The translations under genes were made by a program, and so were the position numbers. The notes under the pieces were generated by a model. The model was not told where the DNA came from. It saw only the letters and a list, made by a program, of their open reading frames with translations, and ran no database searches. Below, one piece after another: positions 1 through 6,704 of a DNA stretch of 64,000 nucleotides; position 1 is the stretch's first letter; each line of letters opens with the position of its first letter. Source of the stretch: Oscillospiraceae bacterium (GTDB taxonomy: Bacteria > Bacillota > Clostridia > Oscillospirales > Oscillospiraceae); assembly GCA_018385135.1 (NCBI GenBank), contig JAHAWY010000006.1, positions 1 through 64,000 of the forward strand, in the 5' to 3' direction.

Positions 1-122
1 GCGTCAATGGCGAGCACCTTGCCGGGAAAACGCTCGGAGAGCAGGCGGATGAGAAGCGTTGCTACGACGGTTTTGCCTGTGCCGCCCTTGCCGGTTACGG
101 CTATGGTTCTGATTTTTTCCAT
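1..122 (-). CDS. ParA/CooC-like P-loop ATPase (3' end outside window)
   Basis: Only the first 40 residues are inside the window. They read as a beta strand followed by a deviant Walker A loop, GKGGTGKT, and then a helix, ending in LAID. This is the start of a MinD/ParA/CooC-type SIMIBI ATPase. The opening IAVTGKGG is closest to the CooC branch, which works in nickel insertion into CO dehydrogenase, but the diagnostic C-terminal part is not visible. A weak AGG lies about nine bases before the ATG. The gene follows the last dehydratase subunit on the same strand after about 145 bases with a strong hairpin, so co-transcription is possible but not shown. Confidence 0.75.
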   Translation of the reverse strand, partial: MEKIRTIAVTGKGGTGKTVVATLLIRLLSERFPGKVLAID

Positions 123-160
123 AATAAAGACCTCGCTTTTCTAAAAATGTATATAAAGCC

Positions 161-241
161 GCAGTGCGGCGTCATATCCGAAGTTGAAAATGCATGGGTT
201 TTTAGATACCACGACCGTAGTGCGTGACACTACGGTCGTGG
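161..241 (-). terminator. Perfect 14-bp hairpin between O1 and the CooC-like gene
   Basis: Bases 209-222 and 228-241 form a perfect 14-bp inverted repeat around a 5-base loop, and a smaller palindrome (GCCGCA/TGCGGC) sits at 161-173. On the minus strand the large hairpin comes after the stop of the O1 gene. It is followed by TATCTAAAAA rather than a clean U-tract, so it could be a terminator without U-tract, a pause site or an mRNA 3' end stabiliser. Confidence 0.5.
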
Positions 242-267
242 CGAAAATAAGTATTAAGCTGCCGGGC

Positions 268-1596
268 TTATGCGTCTTTTCTGTAATTGTGTGCGCCGAC
301 GACGGATTCCATGTATTCGCCGATCTGAGCGCGCAGCTCGTCGTTGCTCTTGTAGCGCGGGTCGACAGCATCGACATCGACATACAGAGTGGGGATGCCG
401 TACTTCTCCTGGATGTAGTCGGTAACGATCTTGCCGGAAGCCCAAGTGTGCTTGCAGCCGACGTGACCCATGAAGATAGAGACGTTGACGGAATACTCCT
501 CGTACATCTTGTCGATAACCTTGAGCCAGTAATCGGTCGGACCGGTTGCGCCGTGGATCATCGGAGCAAAGAGCATCATCTGGGCGGTCTGGTACTTAAC
601 TCTCTCCCAGTTGTCGAGGTCGTCGAAGATGACGCCTTCCTGATAGCCGAAGCCGTCCATAACGGTGATTGCGCCGTAGGTCTTTTCCATCCAGTCCATG
701 ATGCCGGTGTTGGACCAGAGCATATTCTGCATGAGGCAGACACGGTACTTCTCTTCGGGGCACTTGGTAGCAGTCATGCCCATGTCGGCAAGCATTTCGC
801 CCATTTCGAGCTGAGTCTTGAGCATATCGACCAGCATCTGAGTGCCGGGCAGGAAGCCTGCCATCTCGTTAAGAACGAGCATACGGCCGGGGAGGACGCA
901 GGGGGTCTTCTTACGAAGGTCGGAGAGCTTCTTCAGATAGACATGAGCCTCGTTGGACAGCTCGTTGATCTCTTTGAACTTTGCCTTGCGCTCGTCGTCC
1001 CACTTAAGACCGGTAAGCTCCTCAAGCCAGGGAACGAAAGCCTGAATCTGGTCGGCAACATAGCGGAAGCCCTTGTCGTCATGACGGAAGGGAAGGTCGA
1101 AGGTGTAGCAGGGGCAGTCATAAAGACGCTCCATCATGGGGTATGCGATACGAGCGGAGTCGCAGGGAACTGTTGCGTGAACGAAAGCATCCAGCTCTAC
1201 GCCCAGCTCGTGCTTGAGAGCAACACCGAGCTGTGCCTTATCGATAGCGCACATGGAGGTGGGAGCATACTTCTCGGTCTCGTCGATGAAGCGGCTGCAA
1301 AGATCCTCCATGGAAGCGATACGGGTGGGGATGGTGTCGAAGAAGAAGGGAACGCAATCGAATGCACGAAGAAGGGTTACGGGAACAGGGCCGCCGAAAC
1401 CAACGAGCTTCTTGCCGTTCTTGTGAGCGTCGCGGATCTCTTCCCAGCTAGACTTCTGGATATCGACAGTCCACATAATCTCGGGCATGCCCTTGGTGAG
1501 CATATGCTGATAAATGCTGTCAACCTGCTCACAGGTCAGATCTATCATGTTGACCGGCTTTGTGGGGTCAAAGTTCTGTTTAGGTGTGTTAGCCAT
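268..1596 (-). CDS. BCR / 2-hydroxyacyl-CoA dehydratase family, O-type subunit (O1)
   Basis: This 442-residue protein belongs to the HgdA/HadB/BzdO side of the 2-hydroxyacyl-CoA dehydratase and benzoyl-CoA reductase family, whose members carry an oxygen-labile [4Fe-4S] cluster and do ATP-driven one-electron chemistry on CoA thioesters. The family core is seen as FGGPVPV near residue 67, FDCVP with C81, C116, VPCDS with C145, and GHVGCKHTW with C381. These cysteines sit at matching positions in the paralogue at 5390-6685 (C81, C116, C145, C377). The length fits BcrB/BzdO-type subunits. AAGGAGG lies 8 bases before the ATG. The gene is 16 bases after the N1 stop, so N1 and O1 form a translational pair. 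Substrate unknown; a dehydratase role remains possible. Confidence 0.85.
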   Translation of the reverse strand: MANTPKQNFDPTKPVNMIDLTCEQVDSIYQHMLTKGMPEIMWTVDIQKSSWEEIRDAHKNGKKLVGFGGPVPVTLLRAFDCVPFFFDTIPTRIASMEDLCSRFIDETEKYAPTSMCAIDKAQLGVALKHELGVELDAFVHATVPCDSARIAYPMMERLYDCPCYTFDLPFRHDDKGFRYVADQIQAFVPWLEELTGLKWDDERKAKFKEINELSNEAHVYLKKLSDLRKKTPCVLPGRMLVLNEMAGFLPGTQMLVDMLKTQLEMGEMLADMGMTATKCPEEKYRVCLMQNMLWSNTGIMDWMEKTYGAITVMDGFGYQEGVIFDDLDNWERVKYQTAQMMLFAPMIHGATGPTDYWLKVIDKMYEEYSVNVSIFMGHVGCKHTWASGKIVTDYIQEKYGIPTLYVDVDAVDPRYKSNDELRAQIGEYMESVVGAHNYRKDA

Positions 1597-1612
1597 TATT
1601 TTTTCCTCCTTC

Positions 1613-2734
1613 TTACTTCTCTAACATTTCGATGAACGCTTCAGCACGGATGGCGAGCTGACCGGCATTAGCCATCTGCTCCTCACGCTCAACCTGCAGC
1701 ATGGGAACGCCAATTGCCTTGAGGTCCGGCTCGAGGTAATAGGTCTCGCCGCCCCAGCACTCGCAGTTCTGCATCTTCTGGTAAACAACGCCCTGTACAC
1801 CGTATTCCTTGCAAAGCTCGACGATTTCCTTGTGGATAGCAGGACGATTGTCCAGCTCACGCGGGCAGGTGTTGCGGTCGAGGTAATACTTTGCAAGAGA
1901 GCCCATAACGTCGTTGTCATCAAGCTCGATGGGAGCGCCGAAGGTTCTCTCGCCGAAGCAGTTGTAGTCAGCAACAACGACGCCGCCCTTTTCCTCGATG
2001 ACCTTGATGAACTCAGGGTTATCGAGAGCGGAACCGATGAGCATCAGACGTGCGCGACCTTCGATGGGCTTGCGGGTCTTAGCCTCTGCAAGGAACTCCT
2101 TGAGCATTGCGTTGTACTCGTCAACGGTGGTATCGCACTGTGCCAGACAGATTGAAAGAACCTCAGCTCCGGTAACGACGGGGTTTTTCTCCTTGCGCAG
2201 AGCATAGAGCTCAGCGATGAGCTTGCGGGTCTCGTTGGTCTTGGCAACGGCAGCCTTGATAGCCTCGTCGGTAACAGCCTTGCCGGTGAATTTGCCGAGA
2301 GCGTCAGCCATTTCCTGGAGCTCTTCCTTGTAGAACTTAACGGTAATGTCGCTGTTCATGCGGGGAGCGCCGATGAAATGAGTGAACTGTTCCTTATTGT
2401 TAACCTTTGCAATATGCTCCCAGTTGTCGATGATACGAGCCTGCATCATGCAGCCCTGAGACTGAACAAGACCGTCGAGCTCATAGGTGCCGTTCATCAG
2501 ATACTGAAGAATGGAGCGAGCATAGCTGCAGGAGAAGCTGGACATCCATGCTTCTGCGTCGCTGCTGTCAACGCAGTCGGTAGCGCGGAGACGAACAGGA
2601 AGAACGTCAGCGGCGTAAAGGATCTCCTCGGGAACATGGCAGCAAACATAGCCCATTGCCTTCTTGCCCGATGCCTTCCAAGCTTTAACTGAATCGCTTG
2701 AAATCTTGGTGTCGAATAATTTCTGGTAACTCAT
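1613..2734 (-). CDS. BCR / 2-hydroxyacyl-CoA dehydratase family, N-type subunit (N1)
   Basis: This 373-residue protein is the smaller partner subunit (HgdB/HadC/BzdN side). The family signature near the start is clear: GYVCCHVPEEILYAA from residue 28, MPVRLRA-like VLPVRLRATDC with C54, FSCSYARS with C69, and QGCMMQAR with C95. Later cysteines C290, C324 and C326 (QNCECWGGE) are also shared with the paralogue N2. The length matches the roughly 370-390 residues usual for this subunit. The start has a GGAGG site five bases upstream. It heads an N1-O1 pair and follows the ferredoxin gene by 116 bases. It probably binds one [4Fe-4S] cluster and forms a heterodimer with O1; this is family knowledge, not visible here. 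Confidence 0.85.
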   Translation of the reverse strand: MSYQKLFDTKISSDSVKAWKASGKKAMGYVCCHVPEEILYAADVLPVRLRATDCVDSSDAEAWMSSFSCSYARSILQYLMNGTYELDGLVQSQGCMMQARIIDNWEHIAKVNNKEQFTHFIGAPRMNSDITVKFYKEELQEMADALGKFTGKAVTDEAIKAAVAKTNETRKLIAELYALRKEKNPVVTGAEVLSICLAQCDTTVDEYNAMLKEFLAEAKTRKPIEGRARLMLIGSALDNPEFIKVIEEKGGVVVADYNCFGERTFGAPIELDDNDVMGSLAKYYLDRNTCPRELDNRPAIHKEIVELCKEYGVQGVVYQKMQNCECWGGETYYLEPDLKAIGVPMLQVEREEQMANAGQLAIRAEAFIEMLEK

Positions 2735-2850
2735 GTGTTTCCTCCTTTATTGTTTTAGGAAAAAAATAATTTCAATCCCGACCGCGTGTGCTCGTCCATT
2801 GCCCAATTCCGAGTCCGCAGCGAGTTAAAATTCAAAGGGGACAAAGCCTC

Positions 2851-3126
2851 TCACCAGGAGAAGCCGATAGCGCCTGCCTCACAGTTCTGTAAGCAAAGCT
2901 CCTTTTTACCGTTAGCCTTACAGTTTGCGCAGGCGGTTTGCAAGGTGTTGCGGACATCCTCCCGGATGATGACTACCTCATCGTCGAAATCGTCAAGCTC
3001 TGTTGCAAACAGCTTTTCCGGACAAACCGAAATACAGCTTTTTCCTTCACACTCGGCGCATTTCGCCGTGTCGATCTTGATGTAATAGTGACCGGATCCG
3101 TCTTCATAGCCATAGTTTGCTATCAA
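2851..3126 (-). CDS. Two-[4Fe-4S] ferredoxin (M), TTG start
   Basis: Counted from the chosen start this is a 91-residue ferredoxin with two clusters. The first motif is CAECEGKSCISVCP (C-x2-C-x4-C-x3-CP, one or two residues longer than the classic spacing). The second is CANCKANGKKELCLQNC (C-x2-C-x8-C-x3-C). A TTG start at 3126 is preferred because AAGGAGG lies 8 bases before it. A longer frame back to an ATG at 3183 would overlap the terminator stem and lacks a site. Lying between the activators and N1-O1, it is the likely electron donor to the activator, like BzdM or the Thauera BCR ferredoxin; this partner role is inferred. Confidence 0.8.
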   Translation of the reverse strand: MIANYGYEDGSGHYYIKIDTAKCAECEGKSCISVCPEKLFATELDDFDDEVVIIREDVRNTLQTACANCKANGKKELCLQNCEAGAIGFSW

Positions 3127-3181
3127 GACATTCGCCTCCTTCCAACTTGCACAAGACTTGTTTTCTAACTTCCTGTATATC

Positions 3182-3213
3182 AAAAAGCGGGAGCAGAGCG
3201 TACTCCGCTCCCG
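3182..3213 (-). terminator. Intrinsic terminator after Q
   Basis: Bases 3189-3198 pair with 3203-3212 (10 bp with one G-U, extendable by C3188-G3213) around a four-base loop that reads TACG on the minus strand. Five T residues follow on the minus strand. It lies directly after the Q stop and about 55 bases before the ferredoxin start, so it separates P-Q from M-N1-O1 unless read through. Confidence 0.8.
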
Positions 3214-3234
3214 ACCATATACAGTGTGTTTTGC

Positions 3235-4125
3235 TTACTGAGCAGCCTTTGCTCTCTTCTTCTCAACGAGATCCTTAGCAATGAGAGCCGCGCCGACAGC
3301 GCCGGCGATCTGGGTATCCCACTTGGGCTGAAGAGCCTCAACGCCCATGATGCGCTCAATTCTCTTAACAACGCCCTTGTTCTTTGCGATACCGCCGGTG
3401 ATGGCGAAATCGGGCTCCATTCCGTTGCGCTCAAGCAGACGTGCAACACGCAGAGCCATAGCGTGGCAATAAGCGGCGAGAACCTTTTCCTTAGACCAAC
3501 CGGCACGCATAAGCTTTGTTGCCTCGGACTTTGCGAAGATAACGCAGGTGGAGGAAACTGGTGCGGGCTCCTCGTCGATCTGGAAAGACATATCGCCGAT
3601 ATCCTCAACGCGGACAGCGAGGAGGTTTGCGATAACTTCCATGCCGCGGCCGGTGCCGGCTGCGCACTTATCGTTCATCATAAAGGAGGTAACAGCACCG
3701 TTCTCGTCGCAGTGAATCGCCTTACAGTCCTGACCGCCCATGTCGAGGATGGTGCGGATGGAAGGTCCATAAATGAAGTTTGCACCGCGTGCATGGCAGG
3801 TTATTTCGGTAACGGTCTTGTTGGAGACGGGGACATTAACGCGACCGTGACCCGTTCCTATTGTATAGGTAATATCTTCGAGTGTCAAGCCGGTATCCTT
3901 CATAGCCCAGTTGATAGCACCGATAGCGGAGTCGGGACTGTTAGAGCCGGTTCTCATGTTGGAATAAGCATAGGGAATGCCGTCGGCAAGGATAACAGCC
4001 TGGGTGCTGGTGGAGCCTATATCTACGCCCGCGGTGATAAGGCTGCCGTGCCAGTCGGGAATGTCAGGGTTCTTCCAGTTGGACTCGGTCCATCTCCAAT
4101 ATTCTACTTTTTCAATTTCAGCCAT
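3235..4125 (-). CDS. BzdQ/HgdC-type ATPase activator subunit (Q)
   Basis: This 296-residue ASKHA (actin/Hsp70-like) ATPase belongs to the BadF/BadG/HgdC family that pumps low-potential electrons into dehydratases and BCR. Visible are the phosphate-1 loop GVDIGSTSTQAV near residue 33, the phosphate-2 motif DMGGQDCK at 128-135, NDKCAAGTGR with C154 and SSTCVIFAKSEA with C194. The two cysteines are the expected ligands of a [4Fe-4S] cluster shared between two activator subunits. The N-terminal extension EYWRWTESNWKNP before the fold resembles Bzd-type Q subunits as I remember them. ACGGAGG precedes the ATG and the gene follows P by 18 bases. A homodimeric HgdC-like activator is the alternative, but the paired unequal P gene argues for a heterodimer. 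Confidence 0.85.
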   Translation of the reverse strand: MAEIEKVEYWRWTESNWKNPDIPDWHGSLITAGVDIGSTSTQAVILADGIPYAYSNMRTGSNSPDSAIGAINWAMKDTGLTLEDITYTIGTGHGRVNVPVSNKTVTEITCHARGANFIYGPSIRTILDMGGQDCKAIHCDENGAVTSFMMNDKCAAGTGRGMEVIANLLAVRVEDIGDMSFQIDEEPAPVSSTCVIFAKSEATKLMRAGWSKEKVLAAYCHAMALRVARLLERNGMEPDFAITGGIAKNKGVVKRIERIMGVEALQPKWDTQIAGAVGAALIAKDLVEKKRAKAAQ

Positions 4126-4143
4126 GGTATTATCCTCCGTATA

Positions 4144-4911
4144 CTAATTCTCGGTTCCAAAGATGGCAGCGCCGATTGCGCTCATGAACATATTGTCTTC
4201 GGCGACTCTGATTTCTCTCTCAAAAACCTTGGACATGCAGCTAATAAGACCCTTATTGTAGCCGGGACCGCCGACAAAGGTGTACTTGTCGGTAAGACCT
4301 ACGCGGCGGATCATAGATGCGATGCGGTTGGCAATGCCCATATGTACGCCGTATGCGATGTCCTCTCTGGATTCCTTGGCGTGGATAAGAGAAATAACCT
4401 CGGACTCTGCGAAAACAACGCACTGAGCGTTGGTAGCAAGCTCCTTGGTGTGACGGAGAGAGTAATCACCCATCTCCTCGGTGGTAATCTGGAGTGCGCG
4501 AGCCATTGCCTCAATGAAGGTGCCTGCGCCGGAAGCGCACTTGTCGTTGACCTCGTACTTCATAACGGTGCCGTCGGGGTTAAGACGGATAACACGGCAA
4601 CTGTCAGCGCCCATGTCGATAACGGTCTCGGTGTCAGCGAATGCACGCTTTGCGCCTCTGCAAGCCGCGCCGACTTCATTTACCTCGACGTCGCCCCACT
4701 TGACAATTTCGCGACCTACACCTGTGATAACGATGCGGGAGATATCTTCCTTCTTAATGCCTGCGTCGCTCAAAATCTTGTTAAGGACGTTCTGCGCGGC
4801 GAGGTCTGCGTCAAACTCCGTGGGGATAAGCGCCTTGGCAACAACTTCGCCATCCTTAAGGATGACGCCCTTGGTGTTCTGACTGCCACAATCAATTCCT
4901 GCGGTGATCAT
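4144..4911 (-). CDS. BzdP/BadG-type ATPase activator subunit (P)
   Basis: This 255-residue protein is a second, different activator of the same ASKHA family. It shows GIDCGSQNTKGV near residue 5, NDKCASGAGTF with C125 and NAQCVVFAESEV with C164, the two expected cluster ligands. The phosphate-2 motif reads DMGADSCR (99-106), lacking the GGQD seen in Q, so the two subunits are not equivalent. The start at 4911 is chosen because GGAGG lies 8 bases upstream; a 20-residue upstream extension is not family-like. P and Q are 18 bases apart and should be co-translated into a P-Q heterodimer, as in class I benzoyl-CoA reductases. That oligomer is inference. Confidence 0.85.
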   Translation of the reverse strand: MITAGIDCGSQNTKGVILKDGEVVAKALIPTEFDADLAAQNVLNKILSDAGIKKEDISRIVITGVGREIVKWGDVEVNEVGAACRGAKRAFADTETVIDMGADSCRVIRLNPDGTVMKYEVNDKCASGAGTFIEAMARALQITTEEMGDYSLRHTKELATNAQCVVFAESEVISLIHAKESREDIAYGVHMGIANRIASMIRRVGLTDKYTFVGGPGYNKGLISCMSKVFEREIRVAEDNMFMSAIGAAIFGTEN

Positions 4912-4935
4912 AATAAGTTCCTCCTTTATATGCTT

Positions 4936-4970
4936 TGCCGTCCCAAAACCTATATTTATGTTTGACGGCA
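4936..4970 (-). promoter_or_regulatory. Leader hairpin before P
   Basis: A 7-bp inverted repeat (TGCCGTC at 4936-4942, GACGGCA at 4964-4970) with a 21-base loop lies in the untranslated leader, just upstream of the P ribosome site. It could be a leader structure or an operator; nothing more can be said. Confidence 0.3.
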
Positions 4971-4991
4971 TTAGGGTCTGCTTTGATAATG

Positions 4992-5008
4992 AGCAAAATA
5001 TATGCCAA
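4992..5008 (-). promoter_or_regulatory. Possible sigma-54 promoter for P-Q
   Basis: The minus strand reads TTGGCAT, five bases, then TTGCT. The GG and GC elements are spaced exactly as in -24/-12 promoters (consensus TGGCAC-N5-TTGCW), with one mismatch in the -24 box. The predicted start is near 4980, giving a leader of about 70 bases. No enhancer-binding protein is encoded in the window, so the match rests on sequence alone. Confidence 0.4.
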
Positions 5009-5015
5009 ATTGCTT

Positions 5016-5044
5016 ATTCTAAATATTTTTATGTTTTTTTACAA
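5016..5044 (-). promoter_or_regulatory. Sigma-A promoter for P-Q
   Basis: TTGTAA (-35, 5039-5044), 17-base spacer, TAGAAT (-10, 5016-5021) on the minus strand. The start would fall near 5009, so it overlaps the possible -24 element just downstream. Confidence 0.5.
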
Positions 5045-5337
5045 AAGCCCTTATGCCGATTTGTTAATTATCGCAAACATCGATTATTAAAATGTCTTCT
5101 CATGAAAGACGATTTTTCAGTTTCGTTTCGTCGAATATCGGCACAATTTAAGCCAAACATTTAACAGTTGCTTCAAAATTGTATCAATAACGTATTTTGA
5201 ACGTCCATGTGTCACAAACAGGTTTAAGATAATCTTCTTTTGCAGTTTGATGTAATAATTTGTCAGAAGAAGCAAACCGATAAACCGACATAAAGCCGGG
5301 CAGGTTACGAGAGTGCAGCAAAATGCCTCCATAGACG
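5045..5337. other. AT-rich intergenic region without a gene
   Basis: About 290 AT-rich bases separate the O2 terminator hairpin from the P promoter region. No reading frame has a ribosome site or family-like sequence. It may hold regulator sites for the P-Q promoters, but I see no clear repeat. Confidence 0.5.
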
Positions 5338-5365
5338 CAAGGCGGGAGCAAAAGCTCCCGCCTTG
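5338..5365 (-). terminator. Hairpin after O2
   Basis: A perfect 12-bp stem (5338-5349 with 5354-5365) closes a four-base loop shortly after the O2 stop. The minus strand continues CGTCTATGG, so there is no U-tract. It is probably the 3' end of the N2-O2 mRNA. Confidence 0.55.
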
Positions 5366-5389
5366 TATTCTTGTTTCCAAGAATGAGTC

Positions 5390-6685
5390 TTACTTGTTGA
5401 CGACAGTGTCCATGTACTCGGCAATAGCAGCCTTGATCTCGTCGGGGCTCTTGTAGCGACCGTCGATACCATCAACGTCGAGGTACAGGGAGGGAATGCC
5501 ATACTTATTCTGGATCATGTCGGTGACCATCTTTGCAGATGCCCAGGTGTGCTTGCAGCCGATGTGACCGACGAACAGGGATACGTCGGGTTCGTAGTCC
5601 TCGAAGATCTTATCAACGAGGTATACGAAGTTCTCAGACGGTCCGGCAGCGCCGTGGATCATCGGGTTGTTCTGCATCTTCTTAGCCATGGTCAGGTAGC
5701 AGTCACGCGGATTGTCAAGATCCTGATACAGATCGCCGTGCTGGAAGCCAAAAGCGTCCATAACTGCAACTGTGTCGTACTCTCTTTCGAGCCAGTCCAT
5801 AACGCCGGAGGAGGACCAGAGCATATTCTGGAGGAGAGCTGCACGGTGCTTCTCGCCGTTTACGCAGGGACCCATGCCCAGCTCGATGAGCATCTCGCCG
5901 GTCTCAAGCTCCTTCTGGAGCAGGTCGCCCATTTCGGGGAAGCAAGCCATAGCGTTGGAGGTTCCGTTGAGAACCAGCATACGACCGGGCAGCGGGCAGG
6001 GCTTATGCTTACGCAGGTCTGCGCACTTACCCTGAAGCTCATAGGTTCTGTTGGAGTTAGTCATAGCTTCTTTCAGCTTATCCCAGTCGAGCTTCTTGCC
6101 GGTGAAATCTTCCATCCACTCAACAAACTTCTCGGTCTGGTCAGCGAGGTAGTTAAGACCACGCTCGTCACGACGATAAGGATAGTCGAAGGAGAAGGTC
6201 GGAACCTTCATCAAGCGCTCCATGTTGGGGTATACAACACGGGAGGAGTCACAGGGAACTGCGGAATAAACGAAAGCGTCGGGGGTAGAGCCGTACTGAT
6301 CCTCGAGGAGAGTGCCGAGGTAGGTCTTGCACAGACCGCAGGTGGTCTGAGGAACATACTTCTCAGCGGAGTCGATGAACTTACCGGTCAGAACCGGGTT
6401 CGGAGACAGACGGATGGGAACGGTATCGAGGTATACGGGAATGCAGTCAAAAGCAACAATGATGTCAACGGGAACCGGACCGCCGAAGAATACGAGCTTC
6501 TTGCCGGACTTCTGTGCGTCACGGTAGTTGTGCCACATGACGGACTGAATCTCAAGAGTCCACAGCAGGTCGGGGTTTCTTTCCTTCATGCGCTCCATCT
6601 GTCCTTCGACCTTCTGGCAGCAGAATTCGAAAACGGACATTTCGCCGCGCATTACGGCATCTTCTAATCTGGTATCTTTAGCCAT
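5390..6685 (-). CDS. BCR / 2-hydroxyacyl-CoA dehydratase family, O-type subunit (O2)
   Basis: This 431-residue paralogue of O1 aligns with it without gaps through the first 145 residues and shares FGGPVPV, FDC (C81), C116, VPCDS (C145), LLQNMLWSS and GHIGCKHTW (C377). It has extra cysteines at 22, 23, 119 and 230 that O1 lacks at those places. It starts 19 bases after the N2 stop and forms the N2-O2 pair. Sequence differences across the middle (residues 95-135 and 195-285) suggest a different substrate pocket from O1, but this is inference. It would need the P-Q activator and ferredoxin encoded downstream, since no other activator is in the window. Confidence 0.85.
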   Translation of the reverse strand: MAKDTRLEDAVMRGEMSVFEFCCQKVEGQMERMKERNPDLLWTLEIQSVMWHNYRDAQKSGKKLVFFGGPVPVDIIVAFDCIPVYLDTVPIRLSPNPVLTGKFIDSAEKYVPQTTCGLCKTYLGTLLEDQYGSTPDAFVYSAVPCDSSRVVYPNMERLMKVPTFSFDYPYRRDERGLNYLADQTEKFVEWMEDFTGKKLDWDKLKEAMTNSNRTYELQGKCADLRKHKPCPLPGRMLVLNGTSNAMACFPEMGDLLQKELETGEMLIELGMGPCVNGEKHRAALLQNMLWSSSGVMDWLEREYDTVAVMDAFGFQHGDLYQDLDNPRDCYLTMAKKMQNNPMIHGAAGPSENFVYLVDKIFEDYEPDVSLFVGHIGCKHTWASAKMVTDMIQNKYGIPSLYLDVDGIDGRYKSPDEIKAAIAEYMDTVVNK

Positions 6686-6704
6686 TAAAGTATCCTCCTT
6701 TTCC

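Noticed and set aside
141..445. Short open frames overlapping the O1 3' end
   Set aside because: They run antisense or out of frame to a clear family protein and cross the hairpin.
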